Assembly: GCF_000931465.1 (NCBI RefSeq)
Contig: NZ_CP010892.1
Location: 5,293,388 to 5,357,387, forward strand
DNA from: Pseudomonas sp. MRSN 12121
GTDB lineage: Bacteria; Pseudomonadota; Gammaproteobacteria; Pseudomonadales; Pseudomonadaceae
Direction: 5' to 3'
Length of the DNA: 64,000 nucleotides
This document shows, one piece after another, positions 52,522-62,292 of this stretch (positions within the stretch are counted from its first letter, which is position 1; each line of letters opens with the position of its first letter). The position numbers and the translations under genes are program-made. The notes under the pieces are model-generated. The model saw nothing but the letters and a program-made list of their open reading frames with translations. It was not told the origin of the DNA and searched no databases.

Positions 52522-52535
52522 ACCGGAGAACAACC

Positions 52536-53912
<1,377 letters not shown>

Positions 53913-53953
53913 TGCAGGCCCAGCCGCATCTCACGTTTATTCAGGAGCTGAAT

Positions 53954-55078
53954 ATGTCCACCGAAACACTGTTGAAGACCCCGCTGCATTCGCTGCACCT
54001 CGAACTCGGCGCGCGCATGGTACCGTTCGCCGGCTACGACATGCCCGTGCAATACCCGCTGGGCGTGATGAAGGAGCACCAGCACACCCGTGAACAGGCC
54101 GGCCTGTTCGATGTCTCGCACATGGGGCAGATCCGCCTGACCGGCGCCAATGCCGCACAAGCGCTGGAAACCCTGGTGCCGGTGGACATCGTCGACCTGC
54201 CGGTGGGCATGCAGCGCTACGCCATGTTCACCAACGAAAACGGCGGCATCCTCGACGACCTGATGGTCGCCAACCTGGGTAACGACGAGCTGTTCCTGGT
54301 GGTCAACGCCGCCTGCAAGGAACAGGACCTGGCCCACCTGCGCCAGCACATCGGCCAGGCATGCAGCATCGAGCCACTGTTCGAGTCACGCGCCCTGCTT
54401 GCCCTGCAAGGCCCGGCGGCGGTCACCGTGCTGGCGCGCCTGGCGCCGGAAGTGGCGAAGATGACCTTCATGCAGTTCACCCGGGTGAAGCTGCTGGGCG
54501 TGGACTGCTTTGTCAGCCGTTCGGGCTACACCGGCGAAGATGGCTTCGAAATCTCCGTGCCGGCCGCCGACGCCGAAACCCTGGCTCGCGCCCTGCTGGC
54601 CGAGCCGGAAGTGGCCGCGATCGGCCTCGGCGCACGGGACTCGCTGCGCCTGGAAGCCGGCCTGTGCCTGTATGGCCACGACATGAATGGCGAGACCACG
54701 CCGATCGAAGCCAGCCTGTTGTGGGCCATCTCCAAGCCGCGCCGCGCCGACGGCGTGCGAGCCGGTGGTTTCCCCGGCGCGGAACAGGTATTTGCCCAGC
54801 AACACAATGGCGTCAGCCGCAAACGCGTGGGCCTGCTGCCCCAGGAACGCACACCGGTGCGCGAAGGTGCAGAGATCGTCAACGAGGCGGGTGAGGTGAT
54901 CGGCACTGTCTGCAGCGGCGGTTTTGGCCCGACCCTGGGCGGTCCGCTGGCCATGGGTTACCTCGATAGCGCCTATGTCGCACTCGATACGGCAGTTTGG
55001 GCAATTGTTCGTGGGAAAAAGGTGCCAATGCTTGTAAGCAAAATGCCATTCGTTGCACAACGCTATTATCGTGGTTGA
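53954..55078 (+). CDS. gcvT: Aminomethyltransferase, glycine cleavage system T protein
   Basis: A 374-residue tetrahydrofolate-dependent enzyme that releases ammonia from the GcvH-bound intermediate and forms 5,10-methylene-THF. VPFAGYDMPVQY, LFDVSHMGQI and SRSGYTGEDGFEI are family motifs and the glutamate/aspartate folate contacts are intact. The ATG at 53954 follows CAGGAG. It is the last gene of the operon; a long inverted repeat follows at 55100-55139. Confidence 0.95.
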   Translation: MSTETLLKTPLHSLHLELGARMVPFAGYDMPVQYPLGVMKEHQHTREQAGLFDVSHMGQIRLTGANAAQALETLVPVDIVDLPVGMQRYAMFTNENGGILDDLMVANLGNDELFLVVNAACKEQDLAHLRQHIGQACSIEPLFESRALLALQGPAAVTVLARLAPEVAKMTFMQFTRVKLLGVDCFVSRSGYTGEDGFEISVPAADAETLARALLAEPEVAAIGLGARDSLRLEAGLCLYGHDMNGETTPIEASLLWAISKPRRADGVRAGGFPGAEQVFAQQHNGVSRKRVGLLPQERTPVREGAEIVNEAGEVIGTVCSGGFGPTLGGPLAMGYLDSAYVALDTAVWAIVRGKKVPMLVSKMPFVAQRYYRG

Positions 55079-55470
55079 GCGACTGTTTCCATAAGTAACG
55101 CGGTTGCGTTAAAAGTGCACTAATCTGTAACGCAACCGCCATAAAATAGTGCGTTTTTTCGATATTGAACTTGCCTTATAACAGTTGAAAACAATTGAAC
55201 GAGCCTATCGAATAAGCCCGCGCGGCTAGTACCGGCAAACAGCCGCCAGGCTGAGGAAAACCGGGCTTTCGCAGGGCTTGTATTTTCTCCCGTAGTTGGC
55301 GTAGAGTTTCCCCACTGTGTTTGCATGGGTCGCTTGGAATCGTGACCTGGGCAGTAGCCAACAAGTTTGCTACACCCGTTCGACGTCTCTTACTTTCCTG
55401 CAACCCAGCCCAGTACTCTTTCATGAGAAAGAGACTGTCATTAATTTTTTAGCGTCAAAGGAAATAAGAA
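55079..55470. other. gcvT-csp intergenic region and csp leader
   Basis: These 392 bases hold no convincing gene. The left end carries the inverted repeat at 55100-55139. The right part is AT-rich and should contain the promoter and a long untranslated leader of the cold-shock gene, ending in AAAGGAAATAAGAA before the ATG. Confidence 0.6.
55100..55139. promoter_or_regulatory. Perfect 12-bp inverted repeat after gcvT
   Basis: GCGGTTGCGTTA (55100-55111) and TAACGCAACCGC (55128-55139) are exact complements around a 16-base loop that itself holds GTGCAC. There is no T tract directly after it. It could be a terminator-like hairpin or an operator for the downstream gene. Confidence 0.55.
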
Positions 55471-55683
55471 ATGTCCCAACGTCAGAGCGGTACCGTCAAG
55501 TGGTTTAACGACGAGAAAGGTTTTGGTTTTATCACTCCAGAAAGCGGTCCGGATCTGTTCGTACATTTCCGCGCTATTCAGGGCAACGGCTTCAAGAGCC
55601 TGAAAGAAGGCCAGAAAGTAACCTTCATCGCTGTGCAGGGCCAAAAAGGCATGCAGGCTGACGAAGTACAAGCTGAAGGCTGA
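55471..55683 (+). CDS. Cold-shock protein (CspA family)
   Basis: A 70-residue single cold-shock domain. RNP1 (KGFGFI, residues 16-21) and RNP2 (LFVHF, 29-33) are intact, so it should bind single-stranded RNA or DNA. Such proteins melt RNA structure and are often cold- or growth-phase-induced. The ATG at 55471 follows AAAGGAAAT. A long AT-rich leader and a strong terminator frame a single-gene unit. Confidence 0.94.
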
Positions 55684-55695
55684 TCGTCTGTAACG

Positions 55696-55730
55696 AAAAA
55701 GCCCCTGATGCTGACATCAGGGGCTTTTTT
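55696..55730 (+). terminator. Rho-independent terminator of the cold-shock gene
   Basis: The stem AAAAAGCCCCTGATG/CATCAGGGGCTTTTTT is closed by a CTGA loop. Confidence 0.95.
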
Positions 55731-55778
55731 GTGCGCGCAATTCCGTAAAATGGCTTTCTTTTTCTTGAGAGCCCTGCC

Positions 55779-56267
55779 ATGTCGAAATCCCTGCTGAGCC
55801 CCCAGGGCGAATTTCCCGCCGCTGGCCTGGGCCGTCGCCTGGCAGCGATGTTCTACGATTTCCTGCTGTGCACTGCCCTGCTGATTGTCACTGGCGGGGT
55901 CTACAAGATGATCCAACTGCAAATCCTCGGCGAAACCCGGATGCGTACCCTGACCGAGTCTGGCGCCCTGGACGGCGATCCTCTCTACTCCACGGTCCTG
56001 CTGTTCGTGCTGTTCGCCTTCTTCGCCAAGTTCTGGACCCATTCCGGGCAGACCCTGGGCATGCAGGTCTGGGGGCTGCGTGTACAGAACGCCGACGGCA
56101 GCCGCATCACCCTGTGGCAGGCCCTCCTGCGCTTCATGGTCTCTATCGCTTCCTGGCTGTGCGCCGGGCTGGGGTTCATCTGGGTCCTGGTCGACAAGCA
56201 GAAGCGCAGCTGGCACGACATCTACTCTTCCAGCCAGATCGTGCGTATTCCCAAGCAGAAAAAGTAA
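55779..56267 (+). CDS. RDD family membrane protein
   Basis: A 162-residue protein with three predicted membrane helices (about 20-40, 68-88 and 115-140). The RDD signature is GLGRRLAAMFYDFLLCT, with arginine and two aspartate-type residues, and the C-terminus has WHDIYSSSQIV. RDD proteins have been linked to ion transport, but the function of this one is unknown. It sits between the cold-shock gene and nadA and shares a terminator with nadA. Confidence 0.85.
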   Translation: MSKSLLSPQGEFPAAGLGRRLAAMFYDFLLCTALLIVTGGVYKMIQLQILGETRMRTLTESGALDGDPLYSTVLLFVLFAFFAKFWTHSGQTLGMQVWGLRVQNADGSRITLWQALLRFMVSIASWLCAGLGFIWVLVDKQKRSWHDIYSSSQIVRIPKQKK

Positions 56268-56279
56268 GTCGGCACCTAC

Positions 56280-56312
56280 AAAAACGCCCCGAACTGTCGG
56301 GGCGTTTTTTTG
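56280..56312. terminator. Bidirectional terminator between the RDD gene and nadA
   Basis: AAAAACGCCCC and GGGGCGTTTTTTT form the stem around GAACTGTC. It serves two convergent genes. Confidence 0.93.
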
Positions 56313-56330
56313 GGCGTCGATCGATGGCGA

Positions 56331-57389
56331 TCAGGCGTTGCCCGCCAGTTTCATCCGCGCCGCCTGGGTGAAATCCAGCATGCGCTTGAGAGGACGAATC
56401 GCCTGGGGGATCAGTGCCGGGTCGACAAAGATCTCGTTGCTGCCCTCACGCAGGCACTGCAGGGTGCGCTCCAAGGTGTTCATGGCCATCCATGGGCAGT
56501 GGGCGCAGCTGCGGCATGCCGCGCCGTTACCGGCCGTTGGCGCCTCGATGAAGACCTTGTCCGGGCACAGCTGCTGCATCTTGTAGAAAATGCCGCGGTC
56601 GGTGGCCACGATCAGGGTCTTGTTCGGCAAACGTTGTGCGGCGGCAATCAGTTGGCTGGTGGAACCCACGGCATCGGCCAGTTCGATGACCGACGTCGGC
56701 GACTCCGGGTGCACCAGGATGGCCGCATCCGGATAGAGCGCCTTCATGTCCTCCAGCTGCTTGGACTTGAACTCCTCGTGGACGATGCAGGCACCGTCCC
56801 ACAACAGCATGTCCGCACCGGTCTGGCGCTGAATGTAGGTCCCCAGGTGCTTGTCCGGCCCCCAGATAATGGTTTCGCCGTTATCCATCAGGCTTTCGAC
56901 GATTTCCAGCGCGCAACTGGAGGTCACCACCCAGTCGGCACGGGCTTTTACCGCCGCCGAGGTGTTGGCATAGACCACCACGGTGCGCTCCGGATGCTGG
57001 TCGCAGAAGGCCGAGAATTCGTCCACCGGGCATCCCAGGTCGAGAGAGCAGGTGGCTTCCAGCGTGGGCATCAGCACGCGTTTTTCGGGATTGAGGATCT
57101 TCGCGGTCTCGCCCATGAACCTGACACCGGCGACCACCACCGTCTTGGCCGGGTGAGCGTTGCCGAAACGGGCCATTTCCAGGGAATCGGACACACAGCC
57201 GCCGGTTTCCTCGGCCAGGGCCTGGATCACCGGATCGCAGTAGAAGTGAGCCACCAGCACGGCGTCCTGAGCCTTGAGCTCGGCGGCGATGGCAGCGCGG
57301 TAATGGGCTTCCTCTTCGGCACTGAGCGGCTTCGGCTGCTTGGCGTCGAGGTGGGCTTGAACCAGAAGGCGTTCGGAAATCTGCGTCAT
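56331..57389 (-). CDS. nadA: Quinolinate synthase A
   Basis: A 352-residue [4Fe-4S] enzyme that condenses iminoaspartate with dihydroxyacetone phosphate to quinolinate in NAD synthesis. Cysteines in LEATCSLDLGCP, VTSSCALEIVE and CRSCAHCPWMAMN supply the cluster ligands. The ATG at 57389 gives the family-typical MTQISERLLVQAHL; a longer in-frame start is not supported. It is convergent with the RDD gene. Confidence 0.95.
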   Translation of the reverse strand: MTQISERLLVQAHLDAKQPKPLSAEEEAHYRAAIAAELKAQDAVLVAHFYCDPVIQALAEETGGCVSDSLEMARFGNAHPAKTVVVAGVRFMGETAKILNPEKRVLMPTLEATCSLDLGCPVDEFSAFCDQHPERTVVVYANTSAAVKARADWVVTSSCALEIVESLMDNGETIIWGPDKHLGTYIQRQTGADMLLWDGACIVHEEFKSKQLEDMKALYPDAAILVHPESPTSVIELADAVGSTSQLIAAAQRLPNKTLIVATDRGIFYKMQQLCPDKVFIEAPTAGNGAACRSCAHCPWMAMNTLERTLQCLREGSNEIFVDPALIPQAIRPLKRMLDFTQAARMKLAGNA

Positions 57390-57897
57390 GTTCGCAAGAC
57401 CTGCAGGCGCGTAGGCGCGAAAGTCGAGTATACCACCGGCTCCGGACCACTCAGGGCCCCGCCGGGAGAGTGAATTCATCAGGCACGGACAGCGTGAAGC
57501 TGCGCAAGGCTACAGAATATCTCCTTGATGTAAAAGATGATTCTGACCTGCGTCAGGTGCTCCGCCCAGCGGCCGCCACCGCCGACGTACAAGGGGCAGG
57601 CGAGCCTGCGAATCGGCGCCTGCCAGCGCCATCGATCCAGCGCCACACCCGGAAAATCGCCCCCCTCACCCGCCCCAGCGAAAGAGGCTCAATTCGGCGG
57701 GTCAGGGGCAATCCCCACGATCGATTGAACACTTTTTTACACTCGATAGCATTTTTACCTTTCTGCGCTAACGTGATTTACAGAAACAGCTAAATCCAGA
57801 TTGGCTGCTGTAACACTCGGCGGGCTCCGGCTCAGGGAATGAGAATGATCTTCACCGGACCTCGCGGTCTCCCCCAGCTCAGACAAGGAAGCAGTGC
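57390..57897. other. nadA-rcpA divergent intergenic region
   Basis: These 508 bases must carry the nadA promoter and that of the secretin gene. No convincing gene is seen, although a short open frame crosses the middle. A candidate sigma-70 promoter lies at 57725-57752. Confidence 0.55.
57725..57752 (+). promoter_or_regulatory. Candidate sigma-70 promoter of the secretin gene
   Basis: TTGAAC (57725-57730), a 16-base spacer and TAGCAT (57747-57752). The region is AT-rich, unlike its surroundings. The leader would be about 140 bases. Confidence 0.4.
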
Positions 57898-59142
57898 ATG
57901 AACAGTAATTGTGTACGGGCGTTCAGGAGAGTGGCGTGGGCATTGATTGTCTCCGGCCTGCCTGCCGGGATAGCCATCGCAGCGCCCAATAATTGCACAG
58001 GATTGCAACCGCTTCCCGCAACCGTAGAGGTGGGAGAAGGCCAGCAGACGCTGATGCATTCTTCCGTCCCCATCACCCGGCTGGCGGTGGGCGATCCGAA
58101 AGTGGCCGATGTGTATCTCAATGGACGGGATTCCTATCTGCTGACCGGTATCGCACCCGGCGCAACCAGCCTGATGGTCTGGACGGCCTGCGATCAGAAA
58201 CCTCGTGAGAGCGTGGTCTTCGTCCAGGGCAAAGGCCCTCATTCCATGGTCAGTTCGCTGCTGCCGCCGTCCGAAGATCCGGCGCTGGCCAGCCAGGTGC
58301 AGACCGATATCCGCTTTGTCGAAGTCAGCCGCAGCAAGCTCAAAGAGGCCGGCACCTCGATCTTCGGCAAGAGCGGCAATTTCCTCTTCAGTTCTCCGGG
58401 CACGGTGCCAGGGCTGAGGGTGACGCCCGGCAACATCGGCGGCGTCACGGCCAACCTGCCGCTCAACAACGGTACGTTCAATATCGGCTTTGGCGGCGGC
58501 AACGTGCTGGGGTTGATCAACGCCCTGGAAGGCAGCGGCTTTGCCTACACCCTGGCGCGTCCGAGCCTGGTGGCGCTGAGCGGGCAGAGCGCAAGCTTTC
58601 TCGCCGGTGGTGAAGTGCCGATCCCGGTGCCCAGCAGTGGCAGCGACTCGATCACCATCCAGTACAAGGAATTCGGTATCCGCCTGACCCTGACCCCGAC
58701 CATAGTCGGCAGCGACCGCATCGCCTTGAAGGTCGCCCCGGAGGTCAGCGAGCTGGACTTCACCAACGGGATTTCCGTCAACGGCATCACCGTGCCTGCG
58801 CTGATCGTGCGCCGCACCGACACCAGCATCTCCCTGGCCGACGGTGAGAGTTTCGTGATCAGCGGCCTGATCAGCACCACCAATACCACCGCGGTGAGCA
58901 AATTCCCGGGCCTGGGAGAGATCCCGATCCTGGGGGCGTTTTTCCGCGACTCCTCGATCCGCCGCGAAGAGAAGGAACTCTTGATGATCGTCACTCCGCA
59001 CCTGGTGCAACCGCTGGCGGTCAACGCCAAGTTGCCAACGCTGCCTGGCGAACCCCTGCGCAACTACGACCCGAACTGGTTCCGCCTGTACTTCCTGGAA
59101 AACGGCGACTTTGACCAGGCCTCCAGCGGGCTGTCGCAATGA
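57898..59142 (+). CDS. rcpA: Tad/Flp pilus outer-membrane secretin (RcpA/CpaC)
   Basis: A 414-residue secretin. The signal peptide ends near residue 28 (AGIAIAA|PNN). An N-terminal BON-like pilus assembly domain (ITRLAVGDPKVADVYLNGRDSYLLTGIAPGATSL, split across about 58-92) is followed by the secretin domain (about 190-385, ending KELLMIVTPHLVQP). It forms the outer-membrane channel of the Tad pilus. The ATG at 57898 follows ACAAGGAAG. It points toward tadC, opposite to the tadZABC block. Confidence 0.9.
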   Translation: MNSNCVRAFRRVAWALIVSGLPAGIAIAAPNNCTGLQPLPATVEVGEGQQTLMHSSVPITRLAVGDPKVADVYLNGRDSYLLTGIAPGATSLMVWTACDQKPRESVVFVQGKGPHSMVSSLLPPSEDPALASQVQTDIRFVEVSRSKLKEAGTSIFGKSGNFLFSSPGTVPGLRVTPGNIGGVTANLPLNNGTFNIGFGGGNVLGLINALEGSGFAYTLARPSLVALSGQSASFLAGGEVPIPVPSSGSDSITIQYKEFGIRLTLTPTIVGSDRIALKVAPEVSELDFTNGISVNGITVPALIVRRTDTSISLADGESFVISGLISTTNTTAVSKFPGLGEIPILGAFFRDSSIRREEKELLMIVTPHLVQPLAVNAKLPTLPGEPLRNYDPNWFRLYFLENGDFDQASSGLSQ

Positions 59143-59249
59143 CCTGGCGCTCGGGCTCTGCGCCCACCGCCCCCAGGCTTATGGGCGGCGTATCCGGCAA
59201 ACCACGGGTACGCCACGGTTTGGCAGGCGGATCGTTGCAGGAGCGAAAC

Positions 59250-59960
59250 ATGAAGGTCGTCATCGCGGCGCTGGGATTGGCCCTGCTCAGTGGTTGCGCC
59301 AGCAACGGCGGCAACGCCTGGTCGCAACAGTCCTGCAGCAAGCTGGATTCGGACCAGGAACTGTCCCTGAGCCTGGCCGACGGCATGATCGGCGAAGGCA
59401 AGCTGCACGCCGGCCTGGCCAACCTGCAACGCCTGCCGGATAACCTGGTGCAGGTCCGCCTGCGCAAGGCCAAGATCTATCGCCAACTGGGACAAAGCGA
59501 CGCCGAGCCCCTGTTTCGCAGCCTGCTCGGCACCTGCCTGTCCGCCGAAGGCGAACAGGGCCTGGGCCAGTTGGCGGCCTCACGCAACGATAACGCGGTG
59601 GCCCTGGACCATCTGAAACGCGCGGCGCAGCTTTCCCCTACCGACGAAAAGATCCGCAACGACCTGGGGGTGATCTACCTCAACCAGGGCAATACCAAGC
59701 AAGCCAGCTTCGAGTTTCTCACCGCCATGGAGCTGAAACAGGACGATCAGCTGGCCGCCCTCAACCTGGTGACCCTGCTGCTGTATCAAGGCAACACCAA
59801 GCAGGCCTCGGACCTGGCCACTCGTGTCGGCCTCAAGCCCGAACAAATCACCAGTGCCCGGGAACGGGCCGAGAAACTGCGGAACGCGAAGAAGGGCAAG
59901 GCACCCGCCGAAAAGGTAGTGACTGCCAATCCGTCGCCATCGGTGTCAATCAACCAATAA
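59250..59960 (+). CDS. tadD: TadD-like tetratricopeptide lipoprotein
   Basis: A 236-residue lipoprotein. The signal MKVVIAALGLALLSGC ends in a lipobox with Cys16. TPR-type helical repeats follow (about 95-205, e.g. DEKIRNDLGVIYLNQGNTKQA). TadD proteins assist pilus assembly at the outer membrane. The ATG at 59250 follows GCAGGAGCG and gives a proper lipoprotein signal. An in-frame ATG at 59139 overlaps the secretin stop (ATGA) and could also start translation, but would bury the signal. Confidence 0.85.
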   Translation: MKVVIAALGLALLSGCASNGGNAWSQQSCSKLDSDQELSLSLADGMIGEGKLHAGLANLQRLPDNLVQVRLRKAKIYRQLGQSDAEPLFRSLLGTCLSAEGEQGLGQLAASRNDNAVALDHLKRAAQLSPTDEKIRNDLGVIYLNQGNTKQASFEFLTAMELKQDDQLAALNLVTLLLYQGNTKQASDLATRVGLKPEQITSARERAEKLRNAKKGKAPAEKVVTANPSPSVSINQ

Positions 59961-59973
59961 CGCGGAGGTCGCG

Positions 59974-60252
59974 ATGAAATACCAAACGCTTGGCTGCCTG
60001 GGACTCTTGCTGCTTCCGCTCGCGGCCCAGGCCATCGAACCCGGCCCGTCGTCGCCGTCGCAGAAGCCGACCGAAACCTGGTTGCTGCTGCAGAGCCGTA
60101 ACCAGGTCAAGTCGACCATCCCGCAAAATGCCTCGCCCAGCGAGCGAGAATTGAGCCTGCAGCGCTGGCTGGACAACTACAAGCACCCGATCCCCGAGTA
60201 CTACAAGGAGTACGCAGGCTCGCAGGGTTCAGGGGGCTCGCAAGGGCAATAG
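59974..60252 (+). CDS. DUF3613 family small exported protein of the Tad locus
   Basis: A 92-residue protein. The signal peptide ends near residue 20 (LAAQA|IEPG). The DUF3613 core ETWLLLQSRNQ...SERELSLQRWLDNYKHPIPEYY is clear, and the tail is rich in glycine and serine. DUF3613 proteins accompany Tad pilus genes in pseudomonads and Burkholderia; their role is unknown. It follows tadD after 13 bases with a GGAGGTC ribosome site. Confidence 0.82.
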   Translation: MKYQTLGCLGLLLLPLAAQAIEPGPSSPSQKPTETWLLLQSRNQVKSTIPQNASPSERELSLQRWLDNYKHPIPEYYKEYAGSQGSGGSQGQ

Positions 60253-60279
60253 AAGGGCAATGGATCGCGCTGGCGCTCA

Positions 60280-60312
60280 GCGGGGGCAAGGTCGTTGCCC
60301 CCGCCCTTTCTC
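60280..60312. terminator. Hairpin terminator between convergent Tad blocks
   Basis: GCGGGGGCAA/TTGCCCCCGC form a perfect 10-bp stem around GGTCG; the plus side continues CCTTTCT. It sits between the DUF3613 gene and tadC. Confidence 0.75.
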
Positions 60313-61276
60313 ATAACTTCCCGAAGACCTTGAACACCCCGATGATCGCCGGTCCTATGGCCACCAGGAAGAAACTGGGCCACAGGCAGAAGATCAGCGG
60401 GAACACCAGTTTGGTACCGATCTTCGCGGCCTTTTCTTCGGCCTGCTGGGTGCGCCGGTCACGAAACTCCTCGGCATAGATACGCAGGGTCGTACCGACG
60501 CTCGTACCGAAGCGAATACTCTGCGCCAACAGGCTCACCAAGCCGCGGATATCCTCCAGCCCGGTACGTTCGGCCAGGTGCTTGAGCGCTTCGGTGCTGG
60601 GAATCCCGGCACGGATCTCGGCGTTGACCAATGCCAGTTCCATGGCCAGGTCGGGCTGGCTGACGGCGATCTCTTCCGATACCCGCTCGATCGCCTGGGG
60701 CAAGGCCAGGCCCGACTCCACGCAGACCACCATCAAGTCCAGCGCGTCCGGGAAAGCCACCAGCAAACGGGTCATCCGTGCGTTCCGGCGGGCATCGACG
60801 TAGATCGCCGGCGCCAGCCAGCCCACTCCCAGCGCCAGGATCACCAGGCCGATCCCGATCAGCAGCGACACATTCGGCATCAGCGGCAGCGCCAGTACCG
60901 CCAGGGCCATCAGGGCCAGCGGGGTCAGCAGGCGCACCGCCCAATACATCTGCACGGCGGCCTGGGAGCGAAAGCCGGCATGAATCAGCAAGGTCCGGGT
61001 CGCCGAAACCTGCTCCCGCTCATCGGCGACAAAACGCTGGCCGACCTGCTCCAGCATCAATTGCAGGTTGCTTGGCGCGTCCTGCCGATGACCGTCGCCG
61101 TGGCCACGCTTGATCAGCAGCAGACGGCGCTGCACCGGATCGCGCAGGCCCTGGAGCAGCAGCACCAGGGTCGCGACGGCCAGCACCACGCTCAGGCCGA
61201 TGGCCCCGGCGAACAGCAGGCGCGCCAGTTGCTCGTTGCCCACCACGCGGTTGATCAGACTCAGTAGATATTCCAT
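60311..61276 (-). CDS. tadC: Tad pilus inner-membrane platform protein TadC
   Basis: A 321-residue protein of the type II secretion F (GspF) family. Hydrophobic segments lie near 18-42, 112-155 and at the C-terminus (about 292-318); the T2SSF core AFPDALDLMVVCVESGLALPQAIERV is clear. TadB and TadC form the membrane platform driven by TadA. It follows tadB after 27 bases. Its message ends against the convergent DUF3613 gene. Confidence 0.9.
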   Translation of the reverse strand: MEYLLSLINRVVGNEQLARLLFAGAIGLSVVLAVATLVLLLQGLRDPVQRRLLLIKRGHGDGHRQDAPSNLQLMLEQVGQRFVADEREQVSATRTLLIHAGFRSQAAVQMYWAVRLLTPLALMALAVLALPLMPNVSLLIGIGLVILALGVGWLAPAIYVDARRNARMTRLLVAFPDALDLMVVCVESGLALPQAIERVSEEIAVSQPDLAMELALVNAEIRAGIPSTEALKHLAERTGLEDIRGLVSLLAQSIRFGTSVGTTLRIYAEEFRDRRTQQAEEKAAKIGTKLVFPLIFCLWPSFFLVAIGPAIIGVFKVFGKL

Positions 61277-61303
61277 GACTTCACCCCCTGCGAATGACTG
61301 TGC

Positions 61304-62290
61304 TCACACCTGGATGCGGATGATCTTGCGGATCCACAAAATGCCCACCAGCATCGCCACGAACGCGCCGATCACCAGCTTCTGCCCCAGCGGCTCGTTG
61401 AACAGCAGCGGCAGGTAGGTCGGGCTCGACAGCACAATCGCCGCCGCCAGGACAAAGGGCATCGCCACCAGGATCCAGCCCGACAGGCGCCCCTCGGCGG
61501 AGAGCGTCTTGACCTTGCGCTGAAAGCGGAAACGGCCGCGAATCAGGCTGCTCAAGCGCTCCAGTACCTCGGTCAGGTTACCGCCCGTCTCGCGGTGGAT
61601 CAGCACCGTGGTCACCAGCATCATCACGGTCATGCTCGGCATGCGTTCGAGCAGGCCGAGCATGGCCCGGCGCACATCGTTGCCATAGTTGATGTCGGAG
61701 AAGGTCAGGCCGAACTCGTGGGCCACCGGCCCCTTGTGCTCGTCGGCCACCAGTTGCAGGGTTTCGTTGAACGGATGCCCGGCACGCAGCGCCCGGCACA
61801 TGGCGTCCAGCGCGTCCGGCAACTGCTCCTCGAAGCGGGCAAAGCGCTTGTTGCGATCACGGGAGATTTTCAGCACCGGCAGCCAGAACGCCGCGGCCGC
61901 CGCCGGGAGCGCCACCCACCAGAGCTGGGTGAACAGCCAGAGCGCGATGCCTGTCGCCGCCATCAATGTCAGGCAGAGCATCAGCACCCGATAGGCCCGG
62001 TAGTCATGCCCGGCCTGCTCGATCATCTGCGCCAGGGCCTCCATCGCCGGCAGCTGCTCCAGGCGCGCCTCCAGCGGAGACAGGCGCCGCAGGTATTTCT
62101 GGCGCAGTACCGACTGCATGTTCTGCAGGTTACTGGCCCGTTCCAGCAGGTCGAGGCGGCTGCGAATCCGCTTGCGTACCTTGCCGGCCTCGCCGAACAC
62201 CGGCACCGCCAGGCTCTGGCTGAGCAGGAACATGGCCGTGAACACCATCCCGAGAAAGGCCAGGATGAACTCGCTGGGAATATGACTCAT
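61304..62290 (-). CDS. tadB: Tad pilus inner-membrane platform protein TadB
   Basis: A 328-residue GspF-family protein. A first membrane segment lies near 8-28, a pair near 108-140, and a C-terminal pair near 270-320. The T2SSF core is QLPDALDAMCRALRAGHPFNETL. The ATG at 62290 gives MSHIPSEFILAFLGM, two bases after the tadA stop, so it is probably coupled with tadA. Confidence 0.9.
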   Translation of the reverse strand: MSHIPSEFILAFLGMVFTAMFLLSQSLAVPVFGEAGKVRKRIRSRLDLLERASNLQNMQSVLRQKYLRRLSPLEARLEQLPAMEALAQMIEQAGHDYRAYRVLMLCLTLMAATGIALWLFTQLWWVALPAAAAAFWLPVLKISRDRNKRFARFEEQLPDALDAMCRALRAGHPFNETLQLVADEHKGPVAHEFGLTFSDINYGNDVRRAMLGLLERMPSMTVMMLVTTVLIHRETGGNLTEVLERLSSLIRGRFRFQRKVKTLSAEGRLSGWILVAMPFVLAAAIVLSSPTYLPLLFNEPLGQKLVIGAFVAMLVGILWIRKIIRIQV

Positions 62291-62292
62291 GG

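Noticed and set aside
57470..57793. 107-codon open frame between nadA and rcpA
   Set aside because: No ribosome site, no recognisable domain, and it crosses the probable promoter region.
59139..59249. N-terminal extension of tadD from an ATG overlapping the rcpA stop
   Set aside because: It would bury the lipoprotein signal and lipobox; the ATG at 59250 has a better ribosome site.
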